Shown piece after piece: positions 7,688-15,206 of a DNA stretch of 64,000 bases (position 1 is the stretch's first letter; each line of letters starts with the position of its first letter). The DNA comes from Paraktedonobacter carboxidivorans. GTDB lineage: Bacteria; Chloroflexota; Ktedonobacteria; Ktedonobacterales; Ktedonobacteraceae. Location: positions 1 through 64,000 of the forward strand of contig JBEVTI010000001.1 in NCBI GenBank assembly GCA_041156125.1. The letters run 5' to 3'. A program made the position numbers and the translations under genes. The notes under the pieces are model-generated. The model ran no database searches. It was not told where the DNA came from and was given only the letters and a program-made list of their open reading frames with translations.

Positions 7688-7814
7688 GTCAACAGATAGT
7701 TGATGGTTGTATAAACGCCTTGCCGGGACAATAATAGAGGCCGTGATTTTTCCTGGCGTTAAGCTCTCTTGAGGGCGTGGCAAATGTTCAGACCAGGCCG
7801 AACTATCTGTTGAC
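7688..7814. repeat. 14-bp inverted repeat flanking a 99-bp spacer
   Basis: GTCAACAGATAGTT at 7688-7701 is the exact reverse complement of AACTATCTGTTGAC at 7801-7814. A second pair AACGCC/GGCGTT is nested inside (about 7713-7760). The right arm supplies most of the -35 box of the tRNA-Gln promoter. It could be a small MITE-like insertion or a large terminator/regulatory cruciform after the aminotransferase. Confidence 0.55.
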
Positions 7815-7839
7815 AAAAGATCCCTTAGTCGTGTACAAT
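7810..7839 (+). promoter_or_regulatory. Sigma-70-type promoter of tRNA-Gln
   Basis: TTGACA at 7810-7815, an 18-nt spacer and TACAAT at 7834-7839, about 60 bp before the tRNA-Gln gene. The -35 overlaps the right arm of the 14-bp inverted repeat. Confidence 0.8.
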
Positions 7840-7897
7840 CCAGGGCGTGCGATGCGGAGTTATGGGTTTCCTCCGACTCCCTTTTCATACGAATTAT

Positions 7898-7968
7898 TCG
7901 GGTGTGGCCAAGAGGTAAGGCAGTGGACTTTGGATCCACGATCCCTGGTTCGAATCCAGGCACCCGAG
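7898..7968 (+). tRNA. tRNA-Gln(UUG)
   Basis: Cloverleaf: acceptor TCGGGTG with CACCCGA (perfect), anticodon arm GTGGA-CTTTGGA-TCCAC with anticodon TTG, T arm CCTGG-TTCGAAT-CCAGG, discriminator G. CCA is not encoded. Confidence 0.95.
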
Positions 7969-8112
7969 CCTCTCTTGTAGGCTGTGTGGGTTTGTTACTT
8001 GTTCTTTCATAGCGCTATTGAGCGCCAGACCTGCTCTCCAGCCATGTTATATGTGCGATGATATCAGATATTTCCCCAGGTCAAAGAACAAAAAAGTTGA
8101 GTATTTTCAGCT

Positions 8113-9546
8113 ATGAGTAATACATACGTTACAGTCGTACTTGCCGCCGGGAAAGGCACCCGTATGCATTCAAATCTTCCCAAAGTCCTCCACCAGGTTG
8201 CGGGTTTGCCCTTACTGGCCCATGTGTTGAACGCGATTGACGATATTCCCATCGCTGCGGCTTTTGCTGCTTTGCGCTCCACCTTGCCAGGTCATCAGTC
8301 TGTCGTGGTGGTAGGCTATGGAGCTGAGCATGTGGCGGCACTCTTTGGTGAGCGCTGTCGCTATGCTCTCCAGGAAGAACAGCTAGGCACTGGGCACGCG
8401 GTTTTGATGGCCCAGAGCGAGGTAGATACTCTGCAGCCGTTGCCAGATACTGTACTGGTATGTTATGGAGATACCCCGCTGGTCAGCAGTGAAGTGCTGG
8501 CTCAGGTATTGGCAGAGCACCATGCACGCCAGGCTACAGTTACATTTCTGACGGGTATAGCCGATCTTCCTTCCGATTATGGCCGTGTGATTCGCGACGC
8601 TGCTGGTAGCGCCTGCGAAATTGTTGAGGTCAAACGAGCTACCCCGGAACAGTTGCAAATCCGCGAAGTCAACTCTGGTGTCTATTGTTTTGAGCGCGCC
8701 TGGCTCTGGAAAGAGTTGGCACGCTTGCCGCGTAATCCTGCTGGCGAGTACTATCTGACCGATCTGGTTGGCATCGCGGGAGCGCAGGGATGTACTATTG
8801 CCACTGTGACCGGTTCATTAGATGAGACCGTTGGCATTAATAATCGCGTGCAATTGGCGGATGTCGAACTGTTGCTGCGTCAGCGTATTCTGCAGCGTCA
8901 TATGTATGCAGGTGTGACAATTGTTGATCCTGCTACAACATATATTGGCGTCAATGTTGAGATTGGTATGGATACGGTTATTTTGCCAGGCACAACCATT
9001 AGCGGGACCACGCAGATTGGCTCCAACTGTCGCATTGGACCGTATAGCACCATCGAGCATTGTGTGCTTGGGAATGGTTGTATTGTGCGCCAGTCGGTAC
9101 TGGAAGAGACGACCTTTGAGAACGGAGTGAGCATTGGTCCATTCAGCCATTGTCGTTCAGGCGCGTACCTTGCTCGGGATGTACGTATGGGTAACTTTGG
9201 CGAGGTCAAGAACTCGTACATTGGCCCGGAGACGGCCATGCATCATTTCAGCTATGTTGGCGATGCAACTTTTGGAGAAAAGGTGAATGTGGGGGCAGGG
9301 ACAATTACTTGTAATTATGACGGCGTACGGAAAAATCGTACAATTGTAGGGGCCGGTGCGTTCCTTGGAAGTGATACAATGTTAGTGGCCCCGGTAACTG
9401 TAGGTGAACATGCGGTAACCGGAGCGGGCTCTGTAGTGAAACATGATGTGCCTGCTGGAGCGGTTGTCGTGGGAGTGCCAGCGCGAGTCTTGAGGATAGC
9501 CCAATCGGCGGAAGCTTCCCATACCGATGGTACCAAAAAGGAATAA
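8113..9546 (+). CDS. glmU: Bifunctional GlmU (UDP-GlcNAc pyrophosphorylase / GlcN-1-P acetyltransferase)
   Basis: GlmU acetylates glucosamine-1-phosphate and then uridylates it to UDP-GlcNAc, the precursor of peptidoglycan. The 477-residue length is typical. The N-terminal uridyltransferase starts with VVLAAGKGTRMHSNLPKVLH, the nucleotide-binding loop with its Arg and Lys. LVCYGDTPL supplies the metal-binding Asp. The C-terminal left-handed beta-helix shows hexapeptide repeats from about residue 275, including GNFGEVKNS, the catalytic-site His in MHHFSYVGDA and the NYDGVRKNRT loop. It starts at ATG 8113, which follows a weak site. It is transcribed alone between tRNA-Gln and a CBS-domain membrane protein. 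Confidence 0.96.
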   Translation: MSNTYVTVVLAAGKGTRMHSNLPKVLHQVAGLPLLAHVLNAIDDIPIAAAFAALRSTLPGHQSVVVVGYGAEHVAALFGERCRYALQEEQLGTGHAVLMAQSEVDTLQPLPDTVLVCYGDTPLVSSEVLAQVLAEHHARQATVTFLTGIADLPSDYGRVIRDAAGSACEIVEVKRATPEQLQIREVNSGVYCFERAWLWKELARLPRNPAGEYYLTDLVGIAGAQGCTIATVTGSLDETVGINNRVQLADVELLLRQRILQRHMYAGVTIVDPATTYIGVNVEIGMDTVILPGTTISGTTQIGSNCRIGPYSTIEHCVLGNGCIVRQSVLEETTFENGVSIGPFSHCRSGAYLARDVRMGNFGEVKNSYIGPETAMHHFSYVGDATFGEKVNVGAGTITCNYDGVRKNRTIVGAGAFLGSDTMLVAPVTVGEHAVTGAGSVVKHDVPAGAVVVGVPARVLRIAQSAEASHTDGTKKE

Positions 9547-9720
9547 AGCATAGTCTGTACAATTGTGTTCATAGGCTAGTTAATGGGACCTGATTCGCGT
9601 TCTCTAGCCTTGTAGAAGCCAGGTACGTCCTGCAGGCGTATATGGTGCTGTATGAGGATTACAAAAGTGTAGAATTATGGAGATCTCCTGTCCGATCCAG
9701 GGGCAGCAAGCAAAGATGGG

Positions 9721-11232
9721 GTGAACGCGTTTTACCACATTGAGAAAGGCAGTAAAAAAAGACCTATGGATGGTAGTGGCCTGGTTGAGGCGGCCCTTGC
9801 GTCCGCCCATGCCATAAACGATTTTCAATGGCCACAATTCGATACCGAGGCGTGGTTGCAAGTTATTCTGCTTGTCATTATGCTCATATTTTGTGCCCTG
9901 GCCTCAGCGACTGAGACGGCTTTGACCTCGGTTAGCCGCATCAAGTTGCGCAATCTGGCCGAGGAGGGGGATACGAAGGCCGCGGAGATTCAGAAGCTCC
10001 TGGCCAATCCTAACATCTTTCTTTCTACGATTCTGATCGTGAATAGCGTAGCGACAATCGTAGCTTCGAGTATGGCAACCGTACTGGCTTTGCGCTTTTC
10101 AGCATCCTGGGGTGAATTGATTTCGTCACTCTTTCTCTCTCTGATTGTACTTATCTTCTGTGAAATTACCCCTAAAACCGCTGCGGTGCAGAATCCCCTC
10201 CGTTTTGCGCGAGCAATGATTAGCCTTGTGCGTGGTACTGCCTGGTTCCTGCGCCCGGTAGTCTGGGCGTTGGGCGGGATTACCAGAGCCCTTGTACGTA
10301 TCCTGGGTAGCCAGAATGTGCGCCATGGTCCATTCGTAACAGAGGAAGAGTTGCGCCTGTTGGTGACGGTTGGCGAAGAAGAGGGTGTGCTGGAAGAGGC
10401 AGAGACGGAGATGATTCACAGTATCTTTGAGTTTGCTGATACGCCTGTGCGTGATGTCATGATTCCGCGCATTGATATTGTCGCTCTAGAAAAAGGTGCT
10501 ACTGTCGAACAGGCGGTGGATCTGGCTTTAGAGGGTGGTCTTTCGCGTATTCCTGTGTACGAGGAGACAATTGACAATATCATTGGTGTGCTTTATACCA
10601 AAGATATGCTCAAACAATTGCGCGAGAAATACCATGAGAAGTCGATCCATGATCTGGTCCGCCCGGCTTATTTCGTACCGGAAACCAAGAAACTGGATGA
10701 CCTCCTGCTAGAGATTCGCCAGAAACGTGTACATATGGGTATTGTAATCGACGAGTATGGCTCTGTTTCTGGCCTTGTGACGATTGAGGATCTGGTTGAA
10801 GAGATCGTGGGAGATATTCAGGATGAATATGACCACGAGGAGACGCTTTACGAGCAGGTAAACGACCATGAGTATGTAATTTCCGCAAAGCTGAGCATTG
10901 AAGAGTTTAATGATTTGATGGGTACAAAGCTGGAGAACGAGGATTATGATACGCTGGGTGGCTTTCTGTATGCGCAACTGGATAAAATCCCCGTCACAGG
11001 TGACACCATCACTTTTGAGCACCACCGCTTTACTATCCTTACCACGCGTGGCCGACGTATTGTCAGGGTGCAGGTTGAGTTGGTGCCCAATGAGGAGACA
11101 AGCGTGACCGTGCAACAAGAGACAAATCCGAGCCATACGGCTGTTTTACTTGCGCCACCAGCAGTGCCTGGAGAAGAGTCGTCTGACGACACTGGAAAGT
11201 CATCTGCTGATCGGGCTTTACAGCAAAAATAA
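9721..11232 (+). CDS. CNNM/HlyC-type membrane protein with CBS pair and CorC domain
   Basis: A 503-residue protein of the UPF0053/CNNM (hemolysin C, MpfA, CorB-like) family, linked in other bacteria to magnesium or cobalt efflux. An N-terminal DUF21 domain with about four membrane segments (residues about 45-200) contains the SATETALTS signature. Two CBS domains follow (about 235-355, including MIPRIDIVALEKGATVEQAV and IDEYGSVSGLVTIEDLVEEI). A C-terminal CorC_HlyC FAD-like domain is near 370-455 (LGGFLYAQLDKIP). The Thr/Ser/Glu-rich tail is low complexity. GTG 9721 is used as the start; ATG 9766 is possible, as neither has a strong ribosome site. Function is by family only. Confidence 0.88.
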   Translation: MNAFYHIEKGSKKRPMDGSGLVEAALASAHAINDFQWPQFDTEAWLQVILLVIMLIFCALASATETALTSVSRIKLRNLAEEGDTKAAEIQKLLANPNIFLSTILIVNSVATIVASSMATVLALRFSASWGELISSLFLSLIVLIFCEITPKTAAVQNPLRFARAMISLVRGTAWFLRPVVWALGGITRALVRILGSQNVRHGPFVTEEELRLLVTVGEEEGVLEEAETEMIHSIFEFADTPVRDVMIPRIDIVALEKGATVEQAVDLALEGGLSRIPVYEETIDNIIGVLYTKDMLKQLREKYHEKSIHDLVRPAYFVPETKKLDDLLLEIRQKRVHMGIVIDEYGSVSGLVTIEDLVEEIVGDIQDEYDHEETLYEQVNDHEYVISAKLSIEEFNDLMGTKLENEDYDTLGGFLYAQLDKIPVTGDTITFEHHRFTILTTRGRRIVRVQVELVPNEETSVTVQQETNPSHTAVLLAPPAVPGEESSDDTGKSSADRALQQK

Positions 11233-11324
11233 GTTATGGCATGTTATAAAGACGCGCTCTTGCTGCTGCGAAAAAATCTGGGATCACTCATGTGAAGTGC
11301 ATGCTTAAAGAGACCGAGGAAAAT

Positions 11325-12317
11325 ATGAACATGCAGGCTATGTTGCCGCGAGAAGTACGCGTGGTCGAAGTCGGCCCACGCGACGGTTTGCAAAATGAAA
11401 AGGTGCTGGTGCCAACTGAGCAGAAAATCCTCTTTATCCAGTTGCTGGCTGAAGCCGGCTTACCAGTCGTTGAGACTACCTCATTTGTCAGTCCGCGGGC
11501 GATTCCGCAGTTAAGAGACGCGGACGAGGTTATGGCCAGCCTGGAGCGCCTACCGACGACCATGTATCCCGTACTGGTGCCAAATCTTAAGGGTATGGAG
11601 CGTGCGTTGGTTGCTGGAGCACGTGATATTGCCGTTTTTACTGCCGCCAGCGAGAGTTTCACCCGCCATAATATCAACGCGACCATCGCGGAGAGTCTGG
11701 ATAACTTTCGTCCTGTGATTGCCCAGGCCAGACAAGCGGGTGTTTCTGTACGTGGCTATATTTCAACAGTATATGGCTGTCCTTATGAAGGTAAGGTTGA
11801 GCCGCGCCAGGTATTGCGCGTGGCTCATGCTCTGCTGGAGATGGGCGTGAGTGAGCTTTCGCTCGGCGATACCATCGGCGTAGCTACGCCTAATCAGGTT
11901 ATCGAGATTCTGGACCTGTTAACTGGCGAAGGCCAGATTCCTCTTAATCAACTCGCTGTGCATTTTCATGACACGCGTGGTACCGCTCTGGCCAATGTTT
12001 TGATGGCTCTACAAATGGGTGTGAGCACGATTGATGCTGCAACTGGTGGCCTGGGTGGGTGTCCCTACGCGCCAGGAGCGGCGGGCAACCTGGCCACAGA
12101 AGATCTTCTCTACATGCTCCATGGCCTGGGTATTTCCACTGGCGTGGACCTTGCTCGCGTTGTTGAGGCTACACGCTTTATTGCCTCCTGGCTGGACCAT
12201 GTCCCCACCAGCAAATACTATCAGGCAATGGGGAAAATGGCGGAACAACACGTGCATGAGAGCGTTGACCTGGCGTCTGCTGCGAGACTATCTATGCTAC
12301 GAACTAACGATAAATGA
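11325..12317 (+). CDS. Hydroxymethylglutaryl-CoA lyase
   Basis: A DRE-TIM aldolase that cleaves HMG-CoA to acetyl-CoA and acetoacetate, the last step of leucine degradation. Landmarks in this 330-residue protein: VGPRDGLQNE (catalytic Arg-Asp and metal site) near residue 15, ETTSFVSPRAIPQLRDADEV, LSLGDTIGVATP, the metal-ligand HFHDTRG, and the family signature GGLGGCPYAPGAAGN with the essential Cys. The ATG at 11325 follows GACCGAGGAAAAT; upstream in-frame GTG/ATG codons lack such a site. No other leucine-pathway genes are adjacent, so it could instead act on a related CoA ester, but all key residues for HMG-CoA lyase are there. Confidence 0.92.
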   Translation: MNMQAMLPREVRVVEVGPRDGLQNEKVLVPTEQKILFIQLLAEAGLPVVETTSFVSPRAIPQLRDADEVMASLERLPTTMYPVLVPNLKGMERALVAGARDIAVFTAASESFTRHNINATIAESLDNFRPVIAQARQAGVSVRGYISTVYGCPYEGKVEPRQVLRVAHALLEMGVSELSLGDTIGVATPNQVIEILDLLTGEGQIPLNQLAVHFHDTRGTALANVLMALQMGVSTIDAATGGLGGCPYAPGAAGNLATEDLLYMLHGLGISTGVDLARVVEATRFIASWLDHVPTSKYYQAMGKMAEQHVHESVDLASAARLSMLRTNDK

Positions 12318-12407
12318 AATAAAATAGAGGAAGTCAGGTATGATAATTCATCCCTGATTCTTGGATAATGGGAAACGCGGATTTGTGCTCTGCGTGTGCC
12401 ACAGACG

Positions 12408-12473
12408 AAGCCCTTTTTCCAGAGGTTTGTCGGACCAGGCGTCTGACTCGACAAACCTCTGGAAAAAGGGCTT
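12408..12473. terminator. Bidirectional terminator between convergent genes
   Basis: A perfect 25-bp inverted repeat (12408-12432 with 12449-12473) with a 16-nt loop. The arms contain CCCTTTTTCC/GGAAAAAGGG, so each strand has a T-run inside the stem. It sits between the HMG-CoA lyase gene and the minus-strand S41 protease. Confidence 0.85.
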
Positions 12474-12532
12474 TGACTAGATTTTGCAGAATCAGGCGCG
12501 ACCCATAGATTTTTTAGGGATAAGAGGTTACT

Positions 12533-13921
12533 CTAATGACTCTCCAGGTATTGAATGGCCGCGATAAGTTGGGCGTCACTGCTTTTCATAATCTGAGCCA
12601 GGGTCATATGCGTTTGATTCTCTGTATCGGGTGTCAGTATGCTGATGTTAGGGTCGAGTGGGACCACGATGTTGGGAGTGATCTTGTCGGTGCGAATGAA
12701 GTGACCTTTGGGAGTAAGCCATTCAGAGGTACCAAGCAGAAGGGCCGAACCATCTGAGAGATCAAATTCCTGCAAGACGGTACCAGTGCCGAAGGTTTTA
12801 GTTCCCATGACCAGGGCACGCCCATTGTCCTGGAGCGCGCCAGAAACTATTTCGGCGGCGCTGGCCGTATTCTGATTGACGAGAATAATCATCGGTATAG
12901 CCGTATCAACGGTCTGGCCAGTCACGTTGTATTTGCTCTGTTTGCCTGAACTATCCTGTTCAATTAGCACTGTGCCGCTGGCCATAAATTCGCTGGCCGT
13001 GTTGATCGCTTCCTGGAGATAGCCGCCAGGGTTATTACGCAGATCGAGAATAATTTTAGTAGCACCCTCTTTTTTGGCCTCATTAATGGCTGCCTTGAGT
13101 TGGTCAGAGACGCCTGTGGAGAATTGCACGATCTGAATTTGCGCAATGTGGGCCTCAGGAATATAGTGCATTGTTACATTGGGCACTTGAATGGTCGCGC
13201 GAGTTATTCTAAAGGTCAGGGTCTTGCCGCTGGCAGGGCGTCTGATCGTGAGCGTCACCTGCGTGCCAACGGGACCCTCAATCAGAGGCTGCAAAGCGCT
13301 CTCATCTAACCCGACCACGTTTTTGCCGTTAACCGCGATAATAATATCACCGTGTTGCAGGCCAGCCTTTTGCGCGGGAGCGCCATTAATAGTGGAGGCA
13401 ATAGAGATATCTTTTGTTTTAGGATCTTGCTGGATATAAATGCCGATTCCCGCGAATGTGCCGCTCAACTGCTGATTTTCCGCCTTTACATCCTGAGGTG
13501 TCAGGAAGCGGGTGTGGCCAGTGTCGCCAAGATCAGCAAGCATAGCCCGAATCGCGTCATACGACATTTTCTGATAGTTTACTGCTTTACGATCGACATA
13601 ATTCTGATCTACTACATTCCATGCTTGTTGGATCAGTGTAGAATATTGTAAGGACGTGCTGCTGGGAGAGAAAAACGAATTGGTATAAGCCTGGTGGGAG
13701 AGCCAGCCTCCCAAAAAGGCCAGCGCCATACAGGCGAGCGTGATCACGACCTGAGTAAAGATCCTCATACGGCGGAGCTCTTTCTCCGGCGTGGCAGTTT
13801 GAGTAGGACTGCTACTCGTGTCCTCTGGTGCCGTAGCTGGAGCGAGATCTCCAGCAGGCGGAAGAGCCGATGGTTCTTGTTTCTCTGGCTGTTCAGACCA
13901 GTTAGGATCATCAAATCTCAC
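12533..13921 (-). CDS. S41 C-terminal processing peptidase (CtpA-like)
   Basis: A membrane-anchored serine protease of the tail-specific CtpA/Prc family. The 462-residue protein has a Pro-rich cytoplasmic N-terminus, one membrane helix (about 52-75), an N-terminal helical region, and a PDZ domain (about 150-240, including GIGIYIQQD and AGLQHGDIIIAVNG). The S41 core follows (about 265-440). The expected nucleophile is Ser354 in NTASAAEIVSGALQ. The Lys of the usual FGKG motif is Thr here (TFGTG), with another Lys four residues earlier (GTKTFGTG), so the Ser-Lys dyad is atypical. LILDLRNNPGGYL is the conserved strand before the active site. It lies downstream of infC on the same strand, separated by an infC terminator. 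Confidence 0.9.
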   Translation of the reverse strand: MRFDDPNWSEQPEKQEPSALPPAGDLAPATAPEDTSSSPTQTATPEKELRRMRIFTQVVITLACMALAFLGGWLSHQAYTNSFFSPSSTSLQYSTLIQQAWNVVDQNYVDRKAVNYQKMSYDAIRAMLADLGDTGHTRFLTPQDVKAENQQLSGTFAGIGIYIQQDPKTKDISIASTINGAPAQKAGLQHGDIIIAVNGKNVVGLDESALQPLIEGPVGTQVTLTIRRPASGKTLTFRITRATIQVPNVTMHYIPEAHIAQIQIVQFSTGVSDQLKAAINEAKKEGATKIILDLRNNPGGYLQEAINTASEFMASGTVLIEQDSSGKQSKYNVTGQTVDTAIPMIILVNQNTASAAEIVSGALQDNGRALVMGTKTFGTGTVLQEFDLSDGSALLLGTSEWLTPKGHFIRTDKITPNIVVPLDPNISILTPDTENQTHMTLAQIMKSSDAQLIAAIQYLESH

Positions 13922-14054
13922 CCTGGTTGCCTCCCCTTCATGATGCTCAAATCACGTCCCTATGCCTGGCATAAAGGCTTATAAGCGAAATGCTGCGTTC
14001 AGGTAACAAAGAAACGTGCATTTATGACTATCTATCTCTTTGAAAAGAAGAAAA

Positions 14055-14087
14055 CAGGGGTGTAGTTTACGGGAAACTGCACCCCTG
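14055..14087 (-). terminator. Intrinsic terminator of infC
   Basis: Read on the minus strand, CAGGGGTGCAGTTT pairs with AAACTACACCCCTG (one G-T wobble) around a 5-nt loop, followed by TTTTCTTCTTTTC. It lies about 75 bp after the infC stop codon. Confidence 0.85.
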
Positions 14088-14160
14088 CCTGTGTGATTGC
14101 ATGCACCAACAACTGCCTGTCCTCTGAGCGTCTATATGAGAGACGAAGGCAGACAAAGTA

Positions 14161-14913
14161 CTAACTCTCGGCCTGACTATTTGCTGTTGCATTGTTATCT
14201 GCAACGAGGGCAGGCTTGGGAGGAGTAGATGAGTCGGCGGGTTTTTGGGTATCGGTAGCTTTGCCGTTGGCTGTCGTATTTGGATGTGGTTTATCTGGAG
14301 CGGCGGCCTGTTTTTTCGGTGGCTCCCAACCCGGTGCGCGTGAAACAATCATAGACATCATGCGGCCTTCCATGCTCGGTGTTTTTTCGATTACCGCCGA
14401 GCCTTTGAGAACGTCCGCTATGCTATCGAGCAGCTTCCGACCGATGTCAGGGTGGCGCATTTCCGCTCCCCGAAATTGTACGCTCACGCGCACCTTATCA
14501 CCTTCGGCCAGAAATTCCTGGATTTTGCGTGTTTTTACTTCAACGTCATGATCATCCGTGCGAGGTCGCATACGAATCTCTTTTAACGTGATTGTTTTTT
14601 GATTCTTGCGTGCCTCATTTTCCTTTTTTGCCTGCTCATACTTAAAACGACCGTAGTCCATGAGTTTGCAGACTGGTGGTACAGCTGTTGGCGATACTTC
14701 AACCAGGTCAAGATTCCGCTCACGGGCAATATCGAGTGCTCGTACCGGGGGCATCACTCCGACCATCTCGCCGTTCTCATCAATCAAAAGTACCTCACGC
14801 GCACGAACGCGCTCGTTCACCCGCGTCTCTCGCGGACGGTCGTTCCCCCGAAAATCCCTGTTAATAGGCCAGACCTCCTTTTGTTTTTGTCGAACTAGTT
14901 TGTCTAAAATCAC
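14161..14913 (-). CDS. infC: Translation initiation factor IF-3 with C-terminal extension
   Basis: IF-3 binds the 30S subunit, checks the start codon and prevents premature 50S joining. The N-domain begins VNERVRAREVLLIDENGEM, continues through LDLVEVSPTAVPPVCKLMDYGRFKYE, then a Lys-rich linker and the C-domain (IRMRPRTDDHDVEVKTRKI to about residue 185). About 60 more residues follow, rich in Pro, Lys, Thr and Ala, so the protein is 250 residues against the usual 170-180. The start is given as GTG 14913; the next codon is ATT, the rare start used by E. coli infC, so initiation at 14910 is possible. Unusually, rpmI and rplT do not follow; the next gene is an S41 protease after a terminator. 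Confidence 0.93.
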   Translation of the reverse strand: MILDKLVRQKQKEVWPINRDFRGNDRPRETRVNERVRAREVLLIDENGEMVGVMPPVRALDIARERNLDLVEVSPTAVPPVCKLMDYGRFKYEQAKKENEARKNQKTITLKEIRMRPRTDDHDVEVKTRKIQEFLAEGDKVRVSVQFRGAEMRHPDIGRKLLDSIADVLKGSAVIEKTPSMEGRMMSMIVSRAPGWEPPKKQAAAPDKPHPNTTANGKATDTQKPADSSTPPKPALVADNNATANSQAES

Positions 14914-14969
14914 TTCTCTTCAATAATACTTGTTCAGGTTTCAACATATCCACCTGATGAACCTGGTAA

Positions 14970-14998
14970 AGTGTAGCATACTCGCCTATCCAAGTCAA
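14970..14998 (-). promoter_or_regulatory. Promoter of infC
   Basis: On the minus strand TTGACT (14998-14993), a 17-nt spacer and TACACT (14975-14970), 57 bp before the infC start. Box quality and spacing are good for a housekeeping sigma factor. Confidence 0.75.
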
Positions 14999-15206
14999 AT
15001 TGATGTCGCGCGTTTTCGTGTTGCGCGCCCGCGTTTGTCAGGCTCCGGCGCTTCCATGTCTTGAACTTGTGTCCTTTGAGAGTTAGTTCTACGTCCGTTT
15101 TTTGTCATATGTACGTCTGCAGAGATAGGGCCGCGAGGAGCATAACTGCTGCCGCGTGCTCTGGTTCCACTGGCTGGAGCGGAACAGGCCCACCGCGCAC
15201 CCCTTA

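Noticed and set aside
14995..15108. A 37-residue very basic ORF (minus strand) ending at the infC promoter
   Set aside because: No ribosome site, no known family, and its stop overlaps the infC -35 box; likely chance in a GC-rich leader.
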